The notes under the pieces are model-generated. The model was not told the origin of the DNA. It saw only the letters and a list, made by a program, of their open reading frames with translations, and did no database searches. A program made the translations under genes and the position numbers. Of a stretch of 64,000 bases of DNA, positions 52,130 to 60,657 are shown one piece after another. The stretch is from Echinicola rosea (GTDB taxonomy: Bacteria > Bacteroidota > Bacteroidia > Cytophagales > Cyclobacteriaceae), in the NCBI RefSeq assembly GCF_005281475.1, contig NZ_CP040106.1:501501-565500 (forward strand). The letters run 5' to 3'. Numbering within the stretch: the first letter of the stretch is position 1; each line of letters begins with the position of its first letter.

Positions 52130-52473
52130 GATCAAGCAATATTTCTGGGGGACGAATGTTGACATGACCTTATAAAAGAAAATTTCATACCTTAAAACGA
52201 TGGGCTTCCTCTATTCGCACGAATGGGTATTAGCGGAAATTTGCGGGGGAATAGGGAGGGAAATGTGGCTAAATCCGAAAACGTTGGATGGCCAATTTAC
52301 CATGGGCTTTACCCATGGATACAAATATATCGCCCTCTGGGGTAGCTCTCGAGTGTAATCTTTCAATGCAGGTCCAACATGCACTTTGTGCCTTTGAGAC
52401 CTTTGCGGCACTTTTATGTATCGGTGGTTTTGCCATTAAGAAAACTGGCAGTCCCCAACTTTTACGCTTGATA
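52130..52473 (-). repeat. Interspersed repeat, copy 1
   Basis: Reversed, this stretch contains GGATCAAGCG-like and CTGCCAGTTTTCTTAATGGC segments, then GCCGCAAAGG and later CCCCCAGAAATA, matching in the same order the region 62718-62906. The copy here is longer (about 343 bp against 190). No gene. Frames inside it are not credible as proteins. Confidence 0.6.
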
Positions 52474-52755
52474 CTAAATTTTAAACATCAGTTCTTGCAC
52501 AAACTTAAAACGGACAAAGCCCCAAGACTTTAGAAATTCCTTACGATCTACAAGCCCCTTCGACTTAAGTCGCTTATAGTCCATGATCGGTCTATAAATA
52601 AAAAAGTAAAGCAGGAATAACGACACAAAATTATACCATCCAATATAATCAAAAACAAAAAGCTGCATGACAATCATCATGGGCAAAATAGTCACTAAAT
52701 GATAGGCGATTAGCTTTCTCATTTCTCTGAATTTTCGATAAACTATTTTCCTCAC
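52474..52755 (-). CDS. Small predicted inner-membrane protein of unknown function
   Basis: 93 residues with two membrane helices (about 17-35, YHLVTILPMMIVMQLFVF, and about 38-56, GWYNFVSLFLLYFFIY) between basic ends (MRKIVYRKFREMRK; FIYRPIMDYKRLKSKG). The basic N terminus suggests an N-in topology. An internal Met at 52722 is an alternative start. Its stop codon lies at the very edge of the interspersed repeat, so the end of the gene may have been reshaped by it. No family recognised. Confidence 0.6.
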   Translation of the reverse strand: MRKIVYRKFREMRKLIAYHLVTILPMMIVMQLFVFDYIGWYNFVSLFLLYFFIYRPIMDYKRLKSKGLVDRKEFLKSWGFVRFKFVQELMFKI

Positions 52756-52867
52756 TAGGTAATCAAACGAGGCGATTCTGGGTCTGAAATATCTTCCTTA
52801 AACGGAAAAACCACTTACACTTAGTCCTTAATATAAGAAAAACCTAAAAAATAACGCGCATTTATTC

Positions 52868-52904
52868 AAAAAAAAGTAAAAGGCCAGCTATCAAGCCGGC
52901 CTTT
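52868..52904 (-). terminator. Terminator of rimO
   Basis: A 10-bp stem (AAAGGCCAGC / GCCGGCCTTT, one G-T pair) with a 6-nt loop, followed on the minus strand by a T-rich tail with eight T. It lies 25 bp after the stop. Confidence 0.85.
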
Positions 52905-52928
52905 CATTGAGTATTTTTCAACACGATA

Positions 52929-54242
52929 CTAATCAATGACATCACCATAGAGATCAAATTCGGTAGCTTCATTTACCTTGACCTGGACAAAATCACCAAT
53001 CCTACAATAATGCTTTGAAGCATCGATCAGCACCTCATTGTCCACCTCTACAGAATCAAACTCCGTTCTCCCCACAAAGTACCCATTTTCTTTCTTGTCC
53101 ACCAGCACTTTAAACGTCTCCCCCACTCTTTTTTGGTTGAGGTCAAAGGAAATTTGTTCCTGTACTTCCATGAGGTGATTGGCCCTGGCCTGCTTTTCTT
53201 CATCAGGGACATCATCATTCATTGTGAATGCGTGCGTATCTTCTTCATGTGAATAGGTAAATACTCCCAATCGCTCAAATTTCATCCGCTCCACAAAATC
53301 CACCATTTCCTGAAATTCCTTCTCTCCTTCTCCCGGATGCCCAGCAATCAGTGTAGTCCTGATCGCAATCCCGGGGATTTTTTCCCGAATCCGATGGATA
53401 AGTTCTTCCTGTTTCTCACGACTGGTCCCACGGCGCATGACCTTGAGCACATCCGAAGATCCATGCTGAAGGGGGATATCCAAGTAGTTGCAAATATTGG
53501 GATGCTCGGCCATCACGTCGATCACATCCATCGGAAAACCCGTAGGATAGGCATAATGCAGCCTTACCCAGTCAATGCCATTCACATCAGCCAGAGCCTT
53601 CATCAGGTCGGCCAGTCGTCGCTTTTTATAAATATCCAAACCATAATAGGTGGAATCTTGGGCTATCAGCAATAGCTCTTTGGTGCCATTGGCGGCTTTA
53701 TGTTCCGCTTCTTTGACCAATTCCTCGATCGGTTTGGAAACATGTCCACCACGCATCAGTGGTATGGCACAAAATGAACAAGGACGATCACATCCTTCCG
53801 AAATTTTCATATACGCATAGTGCGAAGGATGGCTCAACAGCCGCTCCCCTACCAACTCATGCTTATAATCAGCCTTAAACTTCTTCAGCAAAGCCGGAAG
53901 TTCCCTCGTGCCGAAAAAAGCGTCCACCAAAGGGATCTCCTTTTCCAAATCATCCTTATACCGCTGCGAAAGACAGCCCGTCACATACACCTTCTCGACC
54001 AAGCCCCTCTCCTTGGCATCCACATATTGGAGAATGGTATCGATCGACTCTTGCTTGGCATTATCTATAAAACCACAAGTATTGATGATGACTATATTAT
54101 TATCCTGCTGCTCGGACTCGTGGGAAACATTGATCCCATTGCCCTTTAACTGGGTCAACATCACCTCAGAATCCACCAGGTTTTTGGAGCATCCCATGGT
54201 GATGATGTTCACCTTGTCCTTTTTTAATGTTCTCGCCTTCAA
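52929..54242 (-). CDS. rimO: Ribosomal protein S12 methylthiotransferase RimO
   Basis: A radical-SAM enzyme that adds a methylthio group to Asp of ribosomal protein S12. N-terminal cluster domain with conserved cysteines in MGCSKNLVDSE, NTCGFID and TGCLSQRY; radical-SAM motif CDRPCSFC (CxxxCxxC); C-terminal TRAM domain (VGETFKVLVDKKENGYFVG, DFVQVKVNEATEFDLYG). SKNLVDSE and the short TRAM end distinguish RimO from MiaB. A longer frame opens at 54296, but a good -7 box lies at 54261-54268, inside that extension. A TTG start at 54242 (LKARTLKKDKVNIITMGC) is therefore preferred, giving 437 residues. Monocistronic. Confidence 0.93.
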   Translation of the reverse strand: MKARTLKKDKVNIITMGCSKNLVDSEVMLTQLKGNGINVSHESEQQDNNIVIINTCGFIDNAKQESIDTILQYVDAKERGLVEKVYVTGCLSQRYKDDLEKEIPLVDAFFGTRELPALLKKFKADYKHELVGERLLSHPSHYAYMKISEGCDRPCSFCAIPLMRGGHVSKPIEELVKEAEHKAANGTKELLLIAQDSTYYGLDIYKKRRLADLMKALADVNGIDWVRLHYAYPTGFPMDVIDVMAEHPNICNYLDIPLQHGSSDVLKVMRRGTSREKQEELIHRIREKIPGIAIRTTLIAGHPGEGEKEFQEMVDFVERMKFERLGVFTYSHEEDTHAFTMNDDVPDEEKQARANHLMEVQEQISFDLNQKRVGETFKVLVDKKENGYFVGRTEFDSVEVDNEVLIDASKHYCRIGDFVQVKVNEATEFDLYGDVID

Positions 54243-54260
54243 ATCTTTTCTTCTTTGCTG

Positions 54261-54268
54261 CAAAAGTA
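54261..54268 (-). promoter_or_regulatory. Predicted -7 box of rimO
   Basis: Reads TACTTTTG on the minus strand, a full TAnnTTTG match. The RNA would start near 54256, about 14 nt before the TTG start at 54242, which argues against the ATG at 54296. Confidence 0.55.
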
Positions 54269-54296
54269 CAAAAAGATCAGCAAAGGGCAGTAGCAT

Positions 54297-54465
54297 GGTA
54301 GGGCAAACGCATTTAAAAAAATGTTTCTATTTGCATTAATATCTGCCGTTCCAACGGAACTTACCATTTGTGTGTAATCATTTTTGGTGCAGGTGGTCAC
54401 CTGCACGACCCTCCGCCAAAGGCGGATGAGGCGGGATGCTCAGTTGCTAACGCATATTCTGGGCT
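54297..54465. other. Intergenic stretch before element D
   Basis: No gene. Contains a short GC-rich hairpin CCGCC/GGCGG around 54413-54425, of a type often scattered between Bacteroidota genes, and the degenerate left target duplication ATTCTGGGCT of element D (54456-54465). Confidence 0.5.
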
Positions 54466-55072
54466 CAATGCCGTTTAGTTAAGGGGATTTCCTTCTTTTC
54501 ATATACCTAAAAGTCCTTTTTTTGATTGACTTTGGCTGGGGAAACCTGATCATCCTGGTGGGTTTTATCCTTTTCCTTTTTTCCATTGATGAAAAAAGAA
54601 AGAAAAAAATCTAGGCCTGTGGTATTCCTTTTAAAATGGAACATGGATTTACCCTGCGACCGAGATCCGTCACCCATTTTAATTTCCATACCAAGGGCCG
54701 TAATAAGGAAGCGATACCTTTACGGGACTTATCAACTGAATCCGCCTTGCAGGTATTGGGCGTTAAGAAATTAAAAAGCGGGCGGGCAAAAAGGCAGGCT
54801 TGTTTGACGAAATACTAGCCAAAAAGAATATTGGCAGCTAGAAAAGGAGGAGTTTGCCTGCATGAGGGAAGGTTTTAATTTTAGGCCAATACCTGCACAC
54901 CTGTGCGCCGTGGCGTAGCGGCGGGTTTTTTTGGTTACTTTTTTGACCTGAAGCAAAAAAGTGACAGAGGTAAAGGGATGAAAACCACCTAGGGATTTAG
55001 CTAGAAAAATAACTGCCAAAGGAAAAAGATAGAACCCGTATTTTCCAGATACGCACTAACTAAACGGCATTG
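54466..55072 (-). mobile_element. Non-autonomous terminal-inverted-repeat element, copy D (IS4-like ends), intron-free
   Basis: 607 bp with end repeats CAATGCCGTTTAGTTA and its exact complement, flanked by ATTCTGGGCT (54456-54465) and ATTCCGGGTT (55073-55082), a 10-bp duplication with two differences. It is inverted relative to element C and homologous along most of its length. It carries the stem-loop uninterrupted (54934-54965), providing the empty site for the group II intron in C. No transposase gene; the 60-codon frame at 54507-54689 also exists in C but looks incidental. Confidence 0.88.
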
Positions 55073-55082
55073 ATTCCGGGTT

Positions 55083-55342
55083 AACCTCAACCAAGCCAAC
55101 CGCTATACCTAAGCTATCCTCAACCTCCCGAAGGAGTGCAAGCGGCACGGATGATGTTATGCCTACACGAAAATTGTTTCCCTTTAAAACACTAAACGCG
55201 TTTGCCCTGAGCAGCATGGCTACCCGATCTATCCATCGGGAATGGATAAAAATAATGCCCGGCATCAGAAATACCGCTTGCTCGATCCACCGGAGTAGAT
55301 CATAAAGCCCTATTACCTGACACCGGCCATGTTATGGCTCAC
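55083..55342. other. Intergenic stretch after element D
   Basis: No gene. A short hairpin CCCGAT/ATCGGG is near 55232-55250, and the 15-bp string CAGAAATACCGCTTG near 55266 recurs near 62889. Confidence 0.45.
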
Positions 55343-56809
55343 TTACACTTTCCAGCCATCTCGATAAGTTCGGCCGACAAACTGATTAGCTTCCTCAAGA
55401 TTAGTGATCAGCATCTTGTCACCATCCCAAAGCAACTTCTTACGGCCATAATAATCCATGCCGCCGTTGCCGTTTTCCCTTCTGAGCATATAGCTTCGGA
55501 TAGCCAGATTCCCCATCAGTACCGTCTCGGTCATCGGACCGGCATAGTCAAAAGACGAGGTAAGTTCCTTATGCTCTTTACTGCCAAAACCTGCTTTACA
55601 AGCATCCACCCACTTACGTTGGTGACCATATTCTGGTTCTGGGAAATCCTCCGTCTGTGGACCAAACTCTGTGGTACCGTCATTGAGGTATAGTTTTGGC
55701 ATCAGCGGGCTGCTGTCATTGATATTGGTAGAAATAATCCCTTTCTCTCCGATGATCAACACGCCATTGGCACTATCGGTACCGCCAATATCATGATCTG
55801 CGGGAATGATATCTGGGTGAGCTGGACGTATGCCACCATCACTCCAAGTCATTTCTATGGGAGATTTGCTCTTCTGTGTAGCATCAAATTTCAGCGAGAT
55901 GAATGAAGATGCAGGACAACCTTCCGGATGATAATCTGGCGTCCACATTTTAGAATATACTGCCCCTACGCTACATTCAGCAGATTTAGGGTAGTGAAGG
56001 CCCAATGTACGGAAAGGTATGTCCACCAAGTGACACCCCACATCCCCCAATGCACCGGTACCATAATCCCACCATCCTCGCCAGTTGAACGGATGGAGAT
56101 TAGGCGTGTAAGGTATCTCTGGTGCTGGCCCCAGCCATAAATCCCAAGCAAGGTCATCTGGCTTTTCGCCTGGAGCAGGCTTAGGGAAGGCATTGCCTTG
56201 TGGCCAAACGGGACGGTTGGTCCAGATTTCTACTTTGTGAACTTTGCCTATTTTATCTGAATCGATCCACTGCTGCACCAAATTCAATAGCGGATTGGAT
56301 CCACCTTGGTTTCCCATTTGGGTGACGGCTTTCTGGTCGCGGGCCATTTGGGTAAGGAGCCTGGCTTCGCGGATATTGTGCGTCATGGGTTTTTGTACAT
56401 AAACATGCTTACCTCTTTCCATGGCAAAGGCCGCTGCAGGCCCGTGAACATGGTCGGGAGTAGAAATGGTCACGGCGTCGATGTCTTTTTCCTTTTCAAG
56501 CATTTCCCTGAAGTCGGCATATAGCTTTGCATTGGGGAAATTCTTTACCGATTGGGAAGCCGAACCGGAAAAATCCACATCACATAAAGCCACTACTCTT
56601 TCGCGGCCATTGACCGAGGCATTCTTAATGTCACTGGCTCCTTTGCCACCAGCACCAATCGCTGCGATATTCAGCTGGTCACTCGGAGCCGTGAAGCCCA
56701 CACCGCCCAGTATGTGCCTCGGCACGATCAAGGCAGAAGAAGCTAAGGCTGCATTTTTAATAAAATTCCTTCGAGAGTTTTGACTCTCTGTTTTCTTAGG
56801 TTTTTCCAT
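55343..56809 (-). CDS. Gfo/Idh/MocA-family oxidoreductase with Tat signal
   Basis: A 488-residue protein. N-terminal twin-arginine signal (NSRRNFIKNAALASSALIVP) indicating export of the folded, cofactor-loaded enzyme. The Rossmann fold begins LNIAAIGAGGKGASDI, and EKDIDAVTISTPDHVHGPAA with YVQKPMTHNIREA holds the catalytic Lys of the EKP-like motif (here QKP). The C-terminal alpha/beta domain includes GTGALGDVGCHLVDIPF with the conserved His. Family knowledge: NAD(P)-dependent oxidation or rearrangement of sugars; secreted Bacteroidota members include glycoside-cleaving enzymes. It diverges from the third SusC/SusD pair, suggesting a link to the same glycan, which is inference. Confidence 0.92.
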   Translation of the reverse strand: MEKPKKTESQNSRRNFIKNAALASSALIVPRHILGGVGFTAPSDQLNIAAIGAGGKGASDIKNASVNGRERVVALCDVDFSGSASQSVKNFPNAKLYADFREMLEKEKDIDAVTISTPDHVHGPAAAFAMERGKHVYVQKPMTHNIREARLLTQMARDQKAVTQMGNQGGSNPLLNLVQQWIDSDKIGKVHKVEIWTNRPVWPQGNAFPKPAPGEKPDDLAWDLWLGPAPEIPYTPNLHPFNWRGWWDYGTGALGDVGCHLVDIPFRTLGLHYPKSAECSVGAVYSKMWTPDYHPEGCPASSFISLKFDATQKSKSPIEMTWSDGGIRPAHPDIIPADHDIGGTDSANGVLIIGEKGIISTNINDSSPLMPKLYLNDGTTEFGPQTEDFPEPEYGHQRKWVDACKAGFGSKEHKELTSSFDYAGPMTETVLMGNLAIRSYMLRRENGNGGMDYYGRKKLLWDGDKMLITNLEEANQFVGRTYRDGWKV

Positions 56810-57398
56810 GGGTTATTAAATGATTGATTTTTTTTGCTTAATCGAATTATCAACCTAAAATAAGGCATTTTTATTTCTGAAGCACTATGATTCGTACAGA
56901 TTATCCGGCTTGTCTCAGGATAATCTTGCACCAAAGACTTTCAATAAAAAATCCCATCCCACAAATACCTTTCATTAAAATTTTATTTTACCAAAAATAT
57001 TATATAATTTACCAGAATATGATACAATTTTAACCCTAAAAACTAAACCTATGCAACTCCAAAATATCCTAACCAAGCCACCATTGTTATTTCAGTCGTT
57101 AACTGACATCGCTTATTTTCCATTTTTTTGTAACAAAGCATAACTTTCCAAGGCCCATCAGGTCTGATTATAAACCATAATCCTCCAAAATTAACGTACA
57201 AAGAAACTAATTATGCTACCTGCTTTGGCAGGCCGGTTACGTATGCGTAAAAATGCAAACGTTCTCATTTTAAGGATTTATAAAATACAACCTAAAAAAC
57301 CTACGCTAAAGTCATTTTTATGAACAACTATATCGATTCAGGTTAACTGACCTTTTCCTTTCCAATAGTTTTATTTATTCATAATTAACACCAAACCT
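56810..57398. other. Divergent intergenic region between the oxidoreductase and the third SusC gene
   Basis: No gene. AT-rich control region for both directions. It holds the dyad at 56898-56926 and a small CCTGC-TTTG-GCAGG hairpin near 57223-57236. I could not locate a convincing TAnnTTTG box. Confidence 0.5.
56898..56926. promoter_or_regulatory. 9-bp dyad upstream of the oxidoreductase gene
   Basis: AGATTATCC and its exact complement GGATAATCT with an 11-bp spacer, about 90 bp upstream of the oxidoreductase start. Half-sites two turns apart would suit a dimeric regulator. Confidence 0.45.
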
Positions 57399-60300
57399 AT
57401 GTCTAAATTATTATCCAATTTTAAATTGGGGGTGATACTGCTATGCTTTTTTGTGAGTGTCAGCGCCCCTTTTCCAAATGCCCTTGGGCAATCAATTCAA
57501 GTAACCGGAAAGGTTACGGATGCTGAAAATGGAGAATCCATTCCGGGTGTAAGTATCTCCCAAAAAGGGACGACAAAAGGCACCATTACCGATCTGGACG
57601 GAAACTACAGCCTAGAGGTAAGTGAAGACGCTACACTGGTATTTTCATTTATCGGATACGCCACCCAAGAAATACCTTTGAACGGGCAATCGACGGTCAA
57701 TGTATCCATGGAAACAGACATTACCGGGCTGGAAGAAGTCGTCGTAGTGGGATACGGCACGCAGAAGAAGCAAGACCTTACAGGAGCCGTTTCTGTGGTA
57801 AAGATGGAGGAAATGACCCAACAACCCAGCCCCCAGCTCACCAGTCAGCTTCAAGGAAGGGTATCCGGAGTAACCATCACCGGCTCAGGCCAACCCGGCC
57901 AAGCCCCTGAAATCAAGATTCGTGGTGTCAACACCTTTGGTAATAACACCCCGCTATTCATTGTGGATGGTGTACCCACCCCCAATATCAACGACATCAA
58001 CCCTAACGATGTGGAGACCATGCAAGTCCTAAAGGATGCTGGTGCTGCCTCCATATACGGTTCAAGAGCTGCCAATGGTGTCATTATCGTCACCACCAAA
58101 AAAGGAAGGGGAGATGTAAAAGTAAACTACAACATGTACATCGGCTCCCAACAAGTCCAAGGAGGCAATCCATGGGACATCCTTTCCTCCCAAGAGATGG
58201 CAGACCTTAAATTCATGGCCCTCAGAAACACCAATCCAGGCGGAACCATCAATGACGATCAGTATGGCAGTGGCCCTGATCCTGTACTGCCAAATTATAT
58301 TGCACCGGTAGGTGCGCAAACAGTCGATGAATCCCTCTACAATGTCAACCCTTATTACACCGATCCACAAGCACTTGACAACTTCTACCGAATTGTAGAA
58401 GCCAATAAAACCGGCACCAATTGGTTTCAGGAGATCTTTGCACCGGCACGGATCCAAAGTCACAACCTTTCTGTAAATGGAGGAAGTGACAAGGGTAGTT
58501 ATTTCTTTTCCATGAGCTATTTTGACCAGCAAGGTACGTTGACCAACACCTACCTCAAACGCTACACGATACGGTCAAACACCTCCTATAACGTAACAGA
58601 TAACATCAGAATTGGCGAAAACCTGACCTATTCCATCTCAGAAAACCCCACCATCGACAACCTTACAGAAGGAAGTGCGATTGGCATGGCTTTCAGACAG
58701 CAGCCCATCATTCCAGTCTATGACATCATGGGTAATTTTGCGGGATCTTTCGGATCAGGTTTAGGGAATGCCAAAAACCCCGTAGCCATCCAAGAGAGAA
58801 CCAAAAACAACCGTGGGGTGGCATCCAGGCTTTTTGGAAATGTATTTGCGGAAGTGGATTTCCTGGAGCATTTTACCGCCAGGACGAGCTTTGGCGGCCA
58901 GTATTACAGCAATACCTATAACCGCTTCCAATTTCCAGAGTATGAAAACTCCGAAAACCTTAATGTAAACCAATATACGGAAGGGGCAAATTTCAACTTC
59001 AATTACACCTGGACCAATACCCTGACCTACAAAAGGGAATTTAACGAACGCCACGACTTGACAGTATTGTTAGGCACCGAAGCCTACAGAAACAACGGCA
59101 GGGACATGGAAGCATTCACCCAAGGGTATTTTTCTTTTGATCCGGACTATGTCACTTTGACCAATGGTTCAGGCACCCAACAACACTCCAGCTCAGTTTA
59201 TAAAGATGCGCTGTTTTCGCTATTTGGAAGAGTGGACTACACCTACAATGACAAATACATCCTCAGTGCCACGGTCAGAAGAGATGGTTCTTCCCGTTTC
59301 TTGAACGAGCAATATGGCGTCTTTCCAGCAGTCAGTGCTGGCTGGAGAATTTCAGAGGAGGAATTTATGCCAGAAAACAGCTGGGTCGATGACCTTAAAC
59401 TTCGCGGCGGTTACGGCCAAATGGGCAATCAGCTCAATGTAGCTCCCGGCAATGCCTACTCTACCTATGAGGGCAACAGGAACGCATCCTATTACCCCAT
59501 CGATGGCAGCAACTCGACGATCCAAGAAGGTTTTCAGGAACAAAGGATCGGAAACCCCGATGCCAAGTGGGAACGCAACATAAACTCCAACATCGGGATT
59601 GACGCCAGCTTCTGGCAAGGCAAAGTCCAACTGACCCTCGATTACTATAACAAAACCGTAGACGACCTGCTCTACAACCCTGAGGTCATCGGCACCCAAG
59701 GAGCAGCAGAACCTCCATACATCAACATCGCCAAAATGACCAACAAAGGGTTTGACATGGATGCCAGCACTTACTTCAATTTGGCCACGGACCTGACTTT
59801 TACGACTACCCTTTCATTCACTACCTACAGCAATGAAATCGTGAAAATTGCAGATGGCGTACCGTATTTTGACCAAGAAGGCAGGAGGTTTAACGGAAGC
59901 AATATCATCCGAAACCAAGTGGGACACCCCGTAAGCGAATTTTATGGCTATCAAGTAATCGGTTTTTGGAATTCTGAGCAAGAGATCAGCGATGCCAATG
60001 CCTCTGCTGCAGAGGCCACGGGCGATTCAGAAGCAATCTACCAAGATGGCATTGGCTTGGGCAGGTTTAAATACCAGGACACTGACGGTGACGGCATCAT
60101 CACCCCTGATGACAGAACGCCACTGGGCAACCCCAACCCTAAATTCACTTATGGTATCAACTTGGGGCTGGAGTACCGCAATTGGGATTTCAGCATGTTC
60201 CTGTATGGCGTAAGCGGAAATGACATCTGGAACAATGTAAAATGGTGGACGGACTTTTACAGCTCTTTCCAAGGAGCCAAAAGCCACACGGCCCTTTATG

Positions 60301-60638
60301 ACTCTTGGACACCAGAAAACATGAATGCTACGGCCCCTATTCAGGAAACCACTGGCTCATTCAGTACAGCCGGTGTCCCCAACTCATATTTTGTCGAAAA
60401 TGGGAGTTACCTGAGGGCACGGCAGACACAAATCGGATACACCTTTGACCAGGCATTCCTGGATCGCTACCGTATCGGAGGACTACGCCTCTACGCCCAA
60501 GCGGCCAACCTGTTTACGATCACCAACTACTCGGGACTGGATCCTGAGATATCCGGTGGCACGACCAGTTTTGGTATCGATGAAGGGCAATACCCCAACC
60601 AACGCCAATTCATCTTTGGCCTTAACTTAACGTTCTAA
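57399..60638 (+). CDS. SusC/RagA-family TonB-dependent transporter (third pair)
   Basis: A 1079-residue protein with a signal peptide (about 1-30, ending NALGQS), a carboxypeptidase-regulatory-like domain (about 33-115: VTGKVTDAENGESIPGVSIS), a plug (about 117-235: VVVVGYGTQKKQDLTGAVSV, AANGVIIVTTKKGRG) and a barrel ending RQFIFGLNLTF. A Ca-binding-like loop DTDGDGIITPDDRTPLGN lies in an extracellular region, as in many SusC proteins. Followed after 19 bp by its SusD partner. No hydrolase is in the operon, but the divergent Gfo/Idh/MocA gene may act on the imported substrate. The substrate is unknown. Confidence 0.96.
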   Translation: MSKLLSNFKLGVILLCFFVSVSAPFPNALGQSIQVTGKVTDAENGESIPGVSISQKGTTKGTITDLDGNYSLEVSEDATLVFSFIGYATQEIPLNGQSTVNVSMETDITGLEEVVVVGYGTQKKQDLTGAVSVVKMEEMTQQPSPQLTSQLQGRVSGVTITGSGQPGQAPEIKIRGVNTFGNNTPLFIVDGVPTPNINDINPNDVETMQVLKDAGAASIYGSRAANGVIIVTTKKGRGDVKVNYNMYIGSQQVQGGNPWDILSSQEMADLKFMALRNTNPGGTINDDQYGSGPDPVLPNYIAPVGAQTVDESLYNVNPYYTDPQALDNFYRIVEANKTGTNWFQEIFAPARIQSHNLSVNGGSDKGSYFFSMSYFDQQGTLTNTYLKRYTIRSNTSYNVTDNIRIGENLTYSISENPTIDNLTEGSAIGMAFRQQPIIPVYDIMGNFAGSFGSGLGNAKNPVAIQERTKNNRGVASRLFGNVFAEVDFLEHFTARTSFGGQYYSNTYNRFQFPEYENSENLNVNQYTEGANFNFNYTWTNTLTYKREFNERHDLTVLLGTEAYRNNGRDMEAFTQGYFSFDPDYVTLTNGSGTQQHSSSVYKDALFSLFGRVDYTYNDKYILSATVRRDGSSRFLNEQYGVFPAVSAGWRISEEEFMPENSWVDDLKLRGGYGQMGNQLNVAPGNAYSTYEGNRNASYYPIDGSNSTIQEGFQEQRIGNPDAKWERNINSNIGIDASFWQGKVQLTLDYYNKTVDDLLYNPEVIGTQGAAEPPYINIAKMTNKGFDMDASTYFNLATDLTFTTTLSFTTYSNEIVKIADGVPYFDQEGRRFNGSNIIRNQVGHPVSEFYGYQVIGFWNSEQEISDANASAAEATGDSEAIYQDGIGLGRFKYQDTDGDGIITPDDRTPLGNPNPKFTYGINLGLEYRNWDFSMFLYGVSGNDIWNNVKWWTDFYSSFQGAKSHTALYDSWTPENMNATAPIQETTGSFSTAGVPNSYFVENGSYLRARQTQIGYTFDQAFLDRYRIGGLRLYAQAANLFTITNYSGLDPEISGGTTSFGIDEGQYPNQRQFIFGLNLTF

Positions 60639-60657
60639 ACTTGAAATTCTATAAGTT

